Part shown: piece after piece, positions 1-7,604 of the stretch | How positions within the stretch are numbered: position 1 is the stretch's first letter | Layout of the letters: every line of letters begins with the position of its first letter | Source of the DNA: Lysobacteraceae bacterium UBA6001 | Lineage (GTDB): Bacteria; Pseudomonadota; Gammaproteobacteria; Xanthomonadales; Xanthomonadaceae | Direction of reading: 5' to 3' | Assembly: GCA_002429615.1 (NCBI GenBank) | Contig: DJAN01000195.1 | Span: 1 to 46,497, forward strand | DNA: 46,497 bases | Translations under genes and position numbers: made by a program | The notes under the pieces: model-generated | The model's input: only the letters and a program-made list of their open reading frames with translations | What the model was told of the DNA's origin: nothing | The model's database searches: none

Positions 1-102
1 TCTCGGCGGTGCGGGCGGGCTCGGCGCCGGGCGCGCCGCCCACCACAGGGCGACACCGGCGTTGAGGATGGCGAGCACGACGATGAGGGCGCGGACGTAC
101 AT
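1..102 (-). CDS. N-terminus of a membrane-anchored protein, possibly SPOR-domain (partial)
   Basis: Thirty-four codons are visible from an ATG at 102; the gene runs off the left edge. The peptide starts MYVRALIVVLAILNAGVALW and continues with an Ala/Pro-rich stretch. That is one hydrophobic N-terminal helix followed by a Pro-rich linker. It lies 43 bases downstream of coaX on the same strand. In Xanthomonadaceae a SPOR (peptidoglycan-binding) protein commonly follows coaX, and an N-terminal anchor plus Pro-rich linker fits that family. The SPOR domain itself is outside the window, so the assignment rests on context only. Confidence 0.5.
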   Translation of the reverse strand, partial: MYVRALIVVLAILNAGVALWWAARPAPSPPAPPR

Positions 103-145
103 GCCGCGATTCTAACCAGCCGCGGCGCCGCCGCGAGCAGGCAAC

Positions 146-880
146 TCAATCGGCGGCGGTGGGATGATGCGCGGCCCAGACCGCCAGGCCATCGAGCACC
201 AGCGAAGGATGATGCTCGGCACCCGGCAGCAGCGGCAGCAGCGGCGGGGCGCCGCCGCCGTGCAGCAGCACGCGCACGCGGCCAAGGTCGAGGCTGGCCT
301 GCTGCAGGCTGCGCTCGATCAGCGCCACGGCCGCGCCGTCGCAACCGGAGGCCAGCGCGTCGGCGGTGTCGTTGGCGAATTCGGCGTAGTCCCCGCCGGT
401 GGGCGGCAGCTGCACGGCGCGCTGGTGCAGCGCTTCACGCATGGTCGTCGGCGAGGCGGCGATGCGCCCGCCGCGATGGCGACCCTCGGCGTCCATCAGA
501 TCCAAGGTCAACGCGGTACCGACGCCGGCCACCAGCACATGGCCGCCGCCACGCGCGCCGAGCAGGGCGAGGAAACGGTCCACGCCGAACTTCTCCGGCT
601 GCGCGTAGGCGACGCGCACGCCCGCGCATTCGGCCAGGGTGCGGGCGATACGCACCTGGGCGAAGCGCTGGCGCAGATGCGCGATGACGTCGTGGGTCAG
701 CGCGGGCGCGGCCACGCTCGCCACCCAGGCGGTGTCGCCCGTCGGCAGCGCGGCGGCGACATCGTCGGACATCGCCTGCACGCCATGTGCCCAGGCCTGG
801 ACGTCACCGGCGCGGCCGTCGGCGCGCAGCGTCGCGAACTTGAAGCGGGAATTGCCCAGATCAAACAGCCAGTCGCTCAT
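146..880 (-). CDS. coaX: Type III pantothenate kinase
   Basis: Phosphorylates pantothenate in the first step of coenzyme A synthesis; cytosolic. The 244-residue length is usual for CoaX. The ASKHA-fold phosphate loop is DLGNSR near residue 7. GVDRFLALLGAR near residue 98 and the GTALTLDLMD segment around residue 121 are the conserved pantothenate- and nucleotide-binding blocks, and GGRIAASPTTM follows. Type III kinases need a monovalent cation and resist feedback by CoA. The ATG at 880 overlaps the birA stop codon by four bases (ATGA), so translation is probably coupled to birA. The birA-coaX order is common in proteobacteria. Confidence 0.95.
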   Translation of the reverse strand: MSDWLFDLGNSRFKFATLRADGRAGDVQAWAHGVQAMSDDVAAALPTGDTAWVASVAAPALTHDVIAHLRQRFAQVRIARTLAECAGVRVAYAQPEKFGVDRFLALLGARGGGHVLVAGVGTALTLDLMDAEGRHRGGRIAASPTTMREALHQRAVQLPPTGGDYAEFANDTADALASGCDGAAVALIERSLQQASLDLGRVRVLLHGGGAPPLLPLLPGAEHHPSLVLDGLAVWAAHHPTAAD

Positions 881-1842
881 GCCGGCCTCACGCTGACTTC
901 GCCGGCATGGAAGACGCGTTCGCCCTCATCGGTGCGCACGCGCAGCGCGCCGTCCGCGGCCAGACCTTCGGCGATGCCCTCCTGGAAGCGCCCGGCCTCC
1001 TCGACCCGCACGCGCCGGCCCGCCAGCAGGTCGAGCGCGGCATAGCGCGGCAGGAAGGGCGCCAGCCCCTGGGCCTCGAACAGCGCCAGGGCCGGCAGCA
1101 GCTGCGCCAGCAGTGCGGCGACCAGCGTGTTGCGCGACACCGGCTTGCCGGCGAGCGTGTCCAGATCGACCCAGGGCTGGCCGATGCCGGCGGCGAAGGC
1201 CTCCGGCATATGCACGTTGACGCCCAGTCCGATCACCGCACGCGCCGGGCCGCCGACCTCGCCACCGCCCTCGACCAGCAGGCCGCCGAGCTTGCGGTCG
1301 CCGCAGAGCAGGTCGTTCGGCCACTTCAGCCCGACCTCGGCAAAGCCGCAGGCGCGCAATGCCTCCGCCGCGGCCACGCCCATCGCCAGGCTGAGCCCGG
1401 CGAGCTGCGCCAGGCCACCACTGAAACCGCGCGCCATCGACAGATAGATATGCGCCGCCAACGGCGACGCCCATTGCCGGCCACGCCGGCCACGGCCACC
1501 GGTCTGGCGCTCGGCGAGCAGCACCGACACGCCCTGCGCCGGCACCGGCTGGGCCAGCAGTTCGGTATTGGTGGATTCCAGCGTCCAGGCGATCGCCAGC
1601 CGGTCCAGCGCCGCGGCGGCCTCGGCCGGCAGCGCGGACACGATGCGGTCGTGGTCGAGCAGTTCGACCGGATAGCCCAGGCCGTAGCCCTCGCCCGCGC
1701 GGCCCTGGATGTCGATCCCGGCCGCGCGCAGATTCTGAATGCGCTTCCAGACGGCCGCCCGGGTCAGGCCGAAATCGCGCGCCAGGGCATCGCCGGACAG
1801 GCGGCCCAGGGCAAGCCTGGCCAGTAAAGCGCGATCGTCCAC
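877..1842 (-). CDS. birA: Bifunctional biotin-protein ligase and biotin operon repressor BirA
   Basis: Makes biotinyl-5'-AMP, transfers biotin to carrier proteins such as AccB, and represses biotin genes as a dimer when biotin is plentiful. An N-terminal winged helix (LTRAAVWKRIQNLRAAG) is present, so this is a class II, DNA-binding BirA. The ligase domain shows GRGRRGRQWASP and LKWPNDLLCG, the biotinyl-AMP site. I place the start at GTG 1842 because the reading then begins exactly where the family aligns (VDDRALLARL); it gives 321 residues, the same length as the E. coli protein. The frame stays open upstream to TTG 1893, but the extra residues look unlike the family. A matching operator lies before bioB at 43059-43092. 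Confidence 0.93.
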   Translation of the reverse strand: MDDRALLARLALGRLSGDALARDFGLTRAAVWKRIQNLRAAGIDIQGRAGEGYGLGYPVELLDHDRIVSALPAEAAAALDRLAIAWTLESTNTELLAQPVPAQGVSVLLAERQTGGRGRRGRQWASPLAAHIYLSMARGFSGGLAQLAGLSLAMGVAAAEALRACGFAEVGLKWPNDLLCGDRKLGGLLVEGGGEVGGPARAVIGLGVNVHMPEAFAAGIGQPWVDLDTLAGKPVSRNTLVAALLAQLLPALALFEAQGLAPFLPRYAALDLLAGRRVRVEEAGRFQEGIAEGLAADGALRVRTDEGERVFHAGEVSVRPA

Positions 1843-1971
1843 GACCTCTCCGAAACCCTCGCCCACTGGGCAAACGGCGAAATTATGGAGCAAGCGCCCG
1901 GAGGCGCCCAGCGCCGCTTGCCAGCCGGCGTGAAAAGCGCGTTAGAATCGGTCGCTTGGGCCCCCTCCGGG

Positions 1972-2256
1972 ATGTCGACGATGCGCCGATCCGCCTGCTT
2001 GCTTCTCCTGCTCACCCCGGCCGTGGCCTGGGCGTCCAGCGGCATGACCGAAGCGGACCACGGCACCTGCGTCACGCCGGGCTCGGCGGCACATGGTCCG
2101 GCGCCGGATGCACCGACGCCGCTGCCGCCTTCGCATTCGCCCGGTCATCGCCCCACCAGCATCACGCCCAGCGGCGGTGGTGACGATGGTGAACTGCTGC
2201 CGCCGCGCGGCCGCATGCCGAAATGGCACAGCTTCCTGCCGGGCATGTTCCGCTGA
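1972..2256 (+). CDS. Small secreted protein of unknown function
   Basis: I do not recognise a family. The 94-residue product has a signal peptide (MRRSACLLLLLTPAVAWASS, cleavage probably after AWA) and a Pro/His/Gly-rich mature part that ends in RMPKWHSFLPGMFR. Two in-frame ATGs are possible, at 1972 and 1981, and neither has a clear ribosome binding site. The stop codon lies 34 bases inside mtfA, which suggests the two are translated together. Divergent from birA. No catalytic motif is visible. Confidence 0.6.
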   Translation: MSTMRRSACLLLLLTPAVAWASSGMTEADHGTCVTPGSAAHGPAPDAPTPLPPSHSPGHRPTSITPSGGGDDGELLPPRGRMPKWHSFLPGMFR

Positions 2257-3014
2257 TCCAGCGTTTGCTCGGCTGGCTGCGGCGCCCGCCTCCTTCCATC
2301 GACGATGTGCCCTGGGCCCAGGCCCGGACGCAATGCGCGTGGATCGCTGCATTGGACAGCGGTCGCGAAGCGAAACTGCGGACGCTCGCCGCGCGCTTCC
2401 TGCATGAAAAGACCGTCTCGCCAGTCGATGGATTGGCGCTTGAGCCCTGGCAGCACGTGGTGTTGGCGGCGATGTGCTGCCTGCCGCTGCTAGAGATCGG
2501 ACCGAGGGGATGGCGCGGCTGGTCGCAGCTGATCGTGTATCCGGATGCGTTTCGCGTGCATCGCAGCCATGTCGACGCGGCCGGCGTGCTGCATGAGTGG
2601 GATGACGAATTGATCGGCGAGGCATGGGAGCAGGGGCCGTTGATCCTGTCGTGGGCTGACGTGCAGGCCGACATGGCCGATCCGTATGCCGGCTATCACG
2701 TCGTCGTGCATGAGATGGCGCACAAGATCGACGCGCTGGATGGCGCGCTGGACGGCACGCCGCCGCTGCCGCGCGAGTGGCAGCGCGAATGGGCAGCGGA
2801 TTTCCAGCAGGCGTATGACGCGTTTTGCGAGCGCGTGGATGCGGGTAAGCGCACGCGCATTGATGCGTATGCGGCCGAAGCGCCGGAGGAATTCTTCGCG
2901 GTGGTCAGCGAGTACCACTTCTCCGCGCCGGGCGTGCTGGTGGACGCGATGCCGAAAGTGGCGGCGCATCTGCGACGGTTTTACGGGGTGTCGCCGTTTG
3001 AGGGGCGGGGATAG
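2223..3014 (+). CDS. mtfA: MtfA-type zinc metallopeptidase (M90)
   Basis: Homologue of E. coli MtfA (YeeI), a cytosolic zinc aminopeptidase that also binds and titrates the glucose-PTS repressor Mlc. The zinc motif HEMAH lies within VVHEMAHKIDALDG near residue 160, and the downstream acidic block EAPEEFFAVVSEYHF holds the third ligand region. The conserved WP-type core around LIVYPDAFRV is present. Length 263 is normal. The start overlaps the preceding small gene by 34 bases and has no good ribosome binding site, so translation may depend on coupling. No Mlc gene is in the window, so the Mlc role is only by family. Confidence 0.9.
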   Translation: MAQLPAGHVPLIQRLLGWLRRPPPSIDDVPWAQARTQCAWIAALDSGREAKLRTLAARFLHEKTVSPVDGLALEPWQHVVLAAMCCLPLLEIGPRGWRGWSQLIVYPDAFRVHRSHVDAAGVLHEWDDELIGEAWEQGPLILSWADVQADMADPYAGYHVVVHEMAHKIDALDGALDGTPPLPREWQREWAADFQQAYDAFCERVDAGKRTRIDAYAAEAPEEFFAVVSEYHFSAPGVLVDAMPKVAAHLRRFYGVSPFEGRG

Positions 3015-3127
3015 GGGCTGAGTTCGCGTGGGGTGCGGGGCGGGTTTGCCTGGGGCGCGTTGATGCCTTGATTGGCAGCGTGCATATCGGAGGCGGCCTG
3101 GCGCTCGATCCTGCCAGTTGCTCGTCA

Positions 3128-3222
3128 TGTAGGAGCGGCTTCAGCCGCGACCGTGCGGTGTCGGTTTGCGGGGAGTTCCCTGGTGCCGATGATCCCCGGT
3201 CGCGGCTGAAGCCGTTCCTACA
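3128..3222. repeat. Pair of GTAG-type REP palindromes in inverted orientation (REPIN)
   Basis: Two 26-base units, 3128-3153 and 3197-3222, are reverse complements of each other with one mismatch. Each has a GTAG end (GTAGGAGC) and an internal palindrome (GCGGCTTCAGCCGC). A third copy lies at 9652-9677. This matches the GTAG REP elements described in Stenotrophomonas, which are mobilised in trans by RAYT transposases. It sits in the 293-base stretch between the convergent mtfA and phoQ genes, where I see no gene. Confidence 0.9.
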
Positions 3223-3223
3223 A

Positions 3224-3267
3224 GGGGACGGAGGGGACGGAGGGGACGGAGGGGGACGGAGGGGGGG
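3224..3267. repeat. Short tandem repeat, GGGGACGGA
   Basis: Three exact 9-base units (3224-3232, 3233-3241, 3242-3250), one unit with an extra G (3251-3260), then a G run. It follows the REP pair directly. The G runs could vary in length by slippage and could form a G-quadruplex on the plus strand. It lies about 40 bases past the phoQ stop codon, so it is unlikely to affect coding. Confidence 0.85.
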
Positions 3268-3307
3268 AACAAGAAATGCGACGAACGCAGCTGAAACAAG
3301 CGCCGCC

Positions 3308-4726
3308 TCACAACCCCGGCGGCAACGTCACCTCGAACCTCGCACCGCCCAGCTCCTGCGAGCGCGTCACATGCAGCTCGCCGCGATATCCGCGCACCAG
3401 GTCCTGCACGATCGACAGACCGATGCCATGCCCCTGCACGCGCTCATCGCCACGCACGCCACGCTGCAGGATCTTCGCCACATCCTCCGGCGCGATGCCA
3501 GGGCCGTCATCGTCCACCGCCAACATCAGGCCCGCACGCTTGCTGCTGCCACCCCCGGCGGTCGGGCTGGCGGTCAGCAGCACGCGACTGCGTGCCCACT
3601 TGAAGGCGTTCTCCAGCAGATTGCCCAGCAGTTCCTGCAGGTCGCCCGGCTCACCATAGAAGCGCGCACTGGCATCAATCTCGAATTCGCACAGCACGCC
3701 CTTCGTGGCGTAGACCTTCTCCAGGCCCCGCACGATCTCCTCGGCGTTCGACTCGATCGGCAACGGCGCGGCGAACAGTTTGTGGCCACTCGAAGCCGCG
3801 CGCGCCAGCTGGTAGGACACCAGGTTGTTCATGCGCCGCAGCTGTACGTCGAATTCCTCGCGCAGGTCGGCATCGCCGGCCCCGCTGTCGAGCTGCGTGC
3901 GCAGCACCGCCAGCGGCGTCTTCAGGCTGTGCGCCAGATCGGCCAGCGTGTTGCGCTGGCGGTCGAGGTTCTCGCGCTCGCTCTCGATGAAGGCGTTGAT
4001 GCTGTCGGTCAACGGCTCCAGCTCGCGCGGATGGTGCTCGGTCATGCGCTGCGCTTCGCCGCGCTGCACCTTGCTCAGCTCGTTGACCACGCGCCGCAGC
4101 GGCCGCAGGCTCCATTGCAGAATGAAAGTCTGCAGCAGCAGCAGGAAGATGCCGGTGATGCCGAGATAGAACCACACCGCGCTGCGGAACACGCGCAGCT
4201 GCGCGCCCAGTGAGCGCGCGTCCTCCATCACGTAGATGGTGTACGGAATCTCATGGCCAGGCTCGGGCTCGTAGATCACGCCCTGCCCGTAGCGATAGAC
4301 CTGGCCCTTGCTGCCATCGATCTGCACCATGTCCAGCGGACCGGTGAATTCTTCCTGGCGCGGGCCCAGCATCGGCCCGGACACCGGCAGCACCGGGCCT
4401 TCGGCCGACATCGACGACCAGCGCTCGTCCGGGCGGATCACCTCGGCATACAGGCCGCCGCCGGGCACATCGAAACGCGCATCTGGCGACTGCTCGCGGA
4501 TATACAGCGAGCCGTCGCGGAGAAAGTCGATGCTGCCGTTATAGGCGGTGGCGTAGTTCTTGAGCCGGCTGCGCAGGTTCTCCATCGCCGTGTCGGCGAA
4601 GGCCGCATCCAGCGCGTAACCGGCCAGGGCCAGGAACGCGACCAGACTGATACTGGCAGCCAGCAGCTGGCGCGCCTGCAGCGAGCGCGGCCGCCAACGT
4701 TTGAACCACCGAAGACGGACGCTCAC
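3308..4726 (-). CDS. phoQ: PhoQ-type sensor histidine kinase
   Basis: Inner-membrane sensor of a two-component system. Two membrane helices (about residues 20-42 and 180-205) flank a periplasmic sensor domain of roughly 135 residues. A HAMP segment follows. The phosphoacceptor box is ADLAHSLKTPLAVLRTQL near residue 265 (His in LAHSLKTP, the PhoQ form). Then come the N box (ELLGNLLENAFKWA), the G1 box (VDDDGPGIAP) and the G2 box (GHGIGLSIV). The start is GTG at 4726. The phoP stop lies 28 bases upstream, so the pair is one operon. PhoQ proteins sense divalent cations and cationic peptides; the exact signal here is inference. Confidence 0.92.
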   Translation of the reverse strand: MSVRLRWFKRWRPRSLQARQLLAASISLVAFLALAGYALDAAFADTAMENLRSRLKNYATAYNGSIDFLRDGSLYIREQSPDARFDVPGGGLYAEVIRPDERWSSMSAEGPVLPVSGPMLGPRQEEFTGPLDMVQIDGSKGQVYRYGQGVIYEPEPGHEIPYTIYVMEDARSLGAQLRVFRSAVWFYLGITGIFLLLLQTFILQWSLRPLRRVVNELSKVQRGEAQRMTEHHPRELEPLTDSINAFIESERENLDRQRNTLADLAHSLKTPLAVLRTQLDSGAGDADLREEFDVQLRRMNNLVSYQLARAASSGHKLFAAPLPIESNAEEIVRGLEKVYATKGVLCEFEIDASARFYGEPGDLQELLGNLLENAFKWARSRVLLTASPTAGGGSSKRAGLMLAVDDDGPGIAPEDVAKILQRGVRGDERVQGHGIGLSIVQDLVRGYRGELHVTRSQELGGARFEVTLPPGL

Positions 4727-4754
4727 GCTGCCATCTGTTCCGTGACGCGAGGGA

Positions 4755-5438
4755 TCAGCCCTCGGTGCGCGGAATCGCGAAGCGATAGCCGCGACCGCGC
4801 ACGGTCTCGATCGGCTTCAGCTCGCCGTCCGGATCCAGCTTCTTGCGCAGGCGGCCGATGAAGACCTCCAGCACGTTCGAGTCGCGGTCGAAGTCCTGCT
4901 GGTAGATGTGCTCGGTGAGGTCGGCCTTGGAGACCAGTTCACCGGCATGCATCATCAGGTACTCCAGCACCTTGTACTCGTAGCTGGTGAGATCGACATT
5001 GCTGCCGTTGACGCTGACCGTCTGCGCGGCAAGATCCAGCGCGACCGGGCCACATTCCAGCGTCGGCTTGCTCCAACCCGCGGCGCGGCGCAGCAGCGCG
5101 TTGACGCGGGCGAGCAGTTCCTCGACATGGAACGGCTTGACCAGATAGTCGTCGGCGCCCTGCTTCAGGCCCTCGACCTTGTCCTGCCAGCTGGAACGCG
5201 CGGTGAGGATGAGCACCGGGAACTTCTTGCCTTCATCGCGCAGGGCCTTGATCAGCTCCATGCCCGACATCTTCGGCAGGCCGAGGTCGATGATGCCGAC
5301 GTCGAACGGCACCTCGCGACCCATATACAGGCCCTCCTCGCCATCCTGCGCCGCATCGACCGCGAAGCCTTCGCGCTTCAGGCGCGCGGCAAGGGTCTCG
5401 CGCAGGGGGGCTTCGTCTTCGACCAGAAGGATACGCAT
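4755..5438 (-). CDS. phoP: PhoP-type response regulator
   Basis: OmpR-family regulator, 227 residues. The receiver domain begins MRILLVEDEAPLRETL; the phosphorylated Asp is in GIIDLGLPKMSG (about residue 51), with conserved Thr in LILTARSS and Lys in YLVKPF. The C-terminal winged helix ends in VRGRGYRF, as is standard. A good ribosome binding site, GGGAGAG, precedes the ATG at 5438. It lies between a small secreted-protein gene (upstream) and phoQ (downstream), all on the minus strand. Confidence 0.94.
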   Translation of the reverse strand: MRILLVEDEAPLRETLAARLKREGFAVDAAQDGEEGLYMGREVPFDVGIIDLGLPKMSGMELIKALRDEGKKFPVLILTARSSWQDKVEGLKQGADDYLVKPFHVEELLARVNALLRRAAGWSKPTLECGPVALDLAAQTVSVNGSNVDLTSYEYKVLEYLMMHAGELVSKADLTEHIYQQDFDRDSNVLEVFIGRLRKKLDPDGELKPIETVRGRGYRFAIPRTEG

Positions 5439-5509
5439 GAACTCTCCCTAGTTACGTTTGGCTGGCCGGCGGCCAGGGGAAACTGAAGTGGTTAAGCCAC
5501 TATCGCCAG

Positions 5510-5890
5510 TCACGGGTTATCGCCGCGTGGTGGCGTCGCCGGTTCGACCGGGCGCGGGGCGCGCGGGGGCGCGCGGTCCGGCACCGGATCATCCATGTAG
5601 CGGACGCGGCCACGGTCATCCATGTACTTCACACGGTTGATGTTGCGTCCATCGAAAGGCACCTGCTCGGCACCAAGAATCTGCCCGCCGGTGGTGCGCT
5701 GCACCCGGCGGATGGCGTCGGACAGCGAACGGCCATCGGCGTCGTTGCTGCGCCCGCCACCACCACTACGGGGAAACGCCTCCCGCGCTTCCGGGGGGCC
5801 GCGATCCTGCGCCGCCACGGCAGGCAGGGCGGCCAGCGCCAGCGCGGCGGCCACTGCAAGACTCGAAAGGCGGAGGGAAGCGAGCGTCAC
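5510..5890 (-). CDS. Small secreted PepSY-like protein upstream of phoP
   Basis: Product of 126 residues with a signal peptide (hydrophobic run ending ALPAVAAQD, cleavage after AVA). The mature part holds SLSDAIRRVQRTTGGQILGA, then a strand-like NRVKYMDDRGRVRYMDDP, which resembles a single PepSY-type unit; the tail is Pro/Arg-rich. I start at GTG 5890 because AGGA lies eight bases upstream and the signal peptide is then complete. An upstream TTG at 5926 is in frame but only adds a hydrophilic extension. It is the first gene of the phoPQ operon; a periplasmic input or modulator of PhoQ is possible but is a guess. Confidence 0.75.
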   Translation of the reverse strand: MTLASLRLSSLAVAAALALAALPAVAAQDRGPPEAREAFPRSGGGGRSNDADGRSLSDAIRRVQRTTGGQILGAEQVPFDGRNINRVKYMDDRGRVRYMDDPVPDRAPPRAPRPVEPATPPRGDNP

Positions 5891-6007
5891 GGCCGGAATC
5901 CTAGCGAAGCGGGAAGAATCGTTCAAAAATCGTGAAAGCCGCGGGCCACGACAACGTTGGCGGACCCGCTAAAACGAGGCAAATTCTTGATTTTTCGGGG
6001 TGAATCC

Positions 6008-6026
6008 GGTCTGAACTTTTCAGACC
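6008..6026. promoter_or_regulatory. Perfect 8-base inverted repeat upstream of the phoPQ operon
   Basis: GGTCTGAA, 3 bases, TTCAGACC. It sits in the 223-base gap between the end of dusA and the GTG of the secreted-protein gene, in a local AT-rich patch. It has no following T run on either strand, so it looks more like an operator or a stable stem than an intrinsic terminator. The gap holds no other gene that I can see. Confidence 0.5.
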
Positions 6027-6113
6027 AGCCGACCGCCGCGTTCAGGCAAATGAACGACGAAGTCTAGCGATTCTGTGACCTGTTGCAACGTGGGGCAGGC
6101 ACGGGCTGGGAAA

Positions 6114-7136
6114 TCAGGCGGCCACGCGGCGGGCCTGGGCCTCGGTGACGGCCAGGGCCGATTCGATCAGCGACCAGTCGGCGCCGGGTTGGTGGGCGCC
6201 CTCGCTGAGAATCTGCCGGAATGCCCGGCCACCTGGCTGGCCAAGGAACAGGCCGAGAATGTGGCGGGTGATGTGCTTGAGCGCCAGCCCGCGATCGAGT
6301 TGGGCCTCGACGTAGGGCCGCAGCGTGCGCAGCAGCTCGGCACGCGGGCGCGGCGCACTGCCGGAGAGCGCGGCATCGAGACGGTGCAGGACGTAGGGGT
6401 CGTGATAGGCGGCGCGACCCAGCATCACGCCATCGACATGCGCCAGGTGCGCCAGCGCGGCGTCGACCTCGGCGATGCCGCCGTTGAGCACCACCGGCAG
6501 GTCGGGGCGCTCCTGCTTGAGGCGGTAGGCCCAGTCGTAGCGCAGCGGCGGGATCTCGCGGTTTTCCTTCGGCGACAGCCCCTTCAGCCAGGCATTGCGC
6601 GCGTGCACCACGACCATGCCGCTGCCGGCAGCGACGACCTGGTCGACGAAGGCGGCGAAGACGTCGTAGTCGTTGTCCTCATCCACGCCGAGGCGGCATT
6701 TGACCGTGACCGGGATGGCGGTGGCTTCGCGCATCGCCGCGACGCATTCGGACACGAGCGTGGGCTCGCGCATCAGGCAGGCGCCGAAGCGGCCGGCCTG
6801 CACGCGGTCCGACGGGCAGCCGCAATTGAGATTGACCTCGACATAGCCCCATTCGCCGGCGATGCGCGCGGCCTGCGCGAGCAGTTCAGGCTCGCTGCCG
6901 CCGAGCTGCAGGGCGAGCGGTTGCTCGCTGGGATCGAAGCCGAGCAGGCGCTCGCGATCGCCATGGATCACCGCGTTGGCGTGGACCATCTCGGTGTACA
7001 GGCGCGCCGACGGCGCCAGCAGCCGGTGGAAGACGCGGCAGTGGCGGTCGGTCCAGTCCATCATCGGGGCGACAGAAAGGCGCAGGGAATCTGCATAGCG
7101 CGACGCGGCGCCGGCGGTGGGAGCGAGGGAGACCAT
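6114..7136 (-). CDS. dusA: tRNA-dihydrouridine synthase A
   Basis: FMN-dependent enzyme that reduces uridines 20 and 20a in the tRNA D-loop using NADPH. Length 340 is typical. The opening SVAPMMDWTDRHCRVFHRLL is the DusA signature, NLNCGCPSDRVQ holds the catalytic Cys, and VKCRLGVDEDNDYD and VLNGGI are FMN-contact regions. The C-terminal helical tRNA-binding domain (HITRHILGLF and following) is present. Start ATG at 7136. Single gene, divergent from the peptide gene at 7356. Confidence 0.95.
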   Translation of the reverse strand: MVSLAPTAGAASRYADSLRLSVAPMMDWTDRHCRVFHRLLAPSARLYTEMVHANAVIHGDRERLLGFDPSEQPLALQLGGSEPELLAQAARIAGEWGYVEVNLNCGCPSDRVQAGRFGACLMREPTLVSECVAAMREATAIPVTVKCRLGVDEDNDYDVFAAFVDQVVAAGSGMVVVHARNAWLKGLSPKENREIPPLRYDWAYRLKQERPDLPVVLNGGIAEVDAALAHLAHVDGVMLGRAAYHDPYVLHRLDAALSGSAPRPRAELLRTLRPYVEAQLDRGLALKHITRHILGLFLGQPGGRAFRQILSEGAHQPGADWSLIESALAVTEAQARRVAA

Positions 7137-7355
7137 GCCGCCATTCTACCGGGGCATCCCCGCCCTGCCCGACCGGGCCGTTCAGGCCCGCGACAACCCC
7201 GGCAGCGCATCCCCACCCTCGCACCTCGACATCCCTTCGAACCATCGCATGGAACCCGGCACGCACACGCAGGACAGTGCGGATGCCGTCGTGTGCCAAG
7301 GAGGGGCGTGGCGCGAACGGCGGCAGAACCCTCAAAAGTGCAAAGGAGAAGTGCA

Positions 7356-7556
7356 ATGCGGGAACTCAACCCACAGGAACTGGCGCAGGTATCGGGTGCT
7401 GCACTCGAATGCTCCGTCGGCGTGCCGTCCGGTGTGTCGTGCAAGGGCAGCCCGGCTGATTTCCGGGATGCCGGCATCCGGCTATGGGCCTTCAGCGCCA
7501 TGAACCCCGTCAGCGGACCCGGCGTCATCATGCGGGTCTACAAGCGCCTGAGCTGA
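7356..7556 (+). CDS. Small peptide with a bacteriocin-type (double-Gly-like) leader
   Basis: A 66-residue product. Residues 1-15, MRELNPQELAQVSGA, match the class II bacteriocin leader pattern (M-R-E-L-x-x-x-E-L-x-x-V-S-G-G), except that the last Gly is Ala. The putative core (from residue 16) has Cys19 and Cys29, a Gly/Ser/Val-rich first part and a more hydrophobic second part that ends in a basic tail (MRVYKRLS). AAAGGAG lies six bases before the ATG, a strong ribosome binding site. It is followed after 48 bases by a membrane-protein gene. No peptidase-ABC transporter is seen here. It may be a bacteriocin, a signal peptide precursor or an orphan of either; function is not known. Confidence 0.75.
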   Translation: MRELNPQELAQVSGAALECSVGVPSGVSCKGSPADFRDAGIRLWAFSAMNPVSGPGVIMRVYKRLS

Positions 7557-7564
7557 TAGGTGTC

Positions 7565-7589
7565 GCCCCGGGGGCATCGCCTCCGGGGC
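7565..7589. other. Stem-loop between the leader-peptide gene and the membrane-protein gene
   Basis: Ten paired bases (7565-7574 with 7580-7589, one G-U) around a 5-base loop. It starts nine bases after the peptide stop codon and ends just before AAGGAG of the next gene. No T run follows on the plus strand, so it is more likely to set RNA stability or the ratio of the two products than to end transcription. Confidence 0.6.
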
Positions 7590-7604
7590 AACAAGGAGCT
7601 GCCC

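Noticed and set aside
1843..1893. N-terminal extension of birA to TTG 1893
   Set aside because: The extra residues do not align with the family, and no ribosome binding site precedes the TTG. GTG 1842 gives the normal 321-residue protein.
3224..3267. GGGGACGGA repeat as a CRISPR array or phase-variation tract of phoQ
   Set aside because: No spacers, unit too short, and it lies outside coding sequence past the phoQ stop codon.
3068..4213. A 381-codon open frame opposite phoQ
   Set aside because: Runs through REP and tandem repeats into the antisense of a clear histidine kinase; no recognisable protein features.
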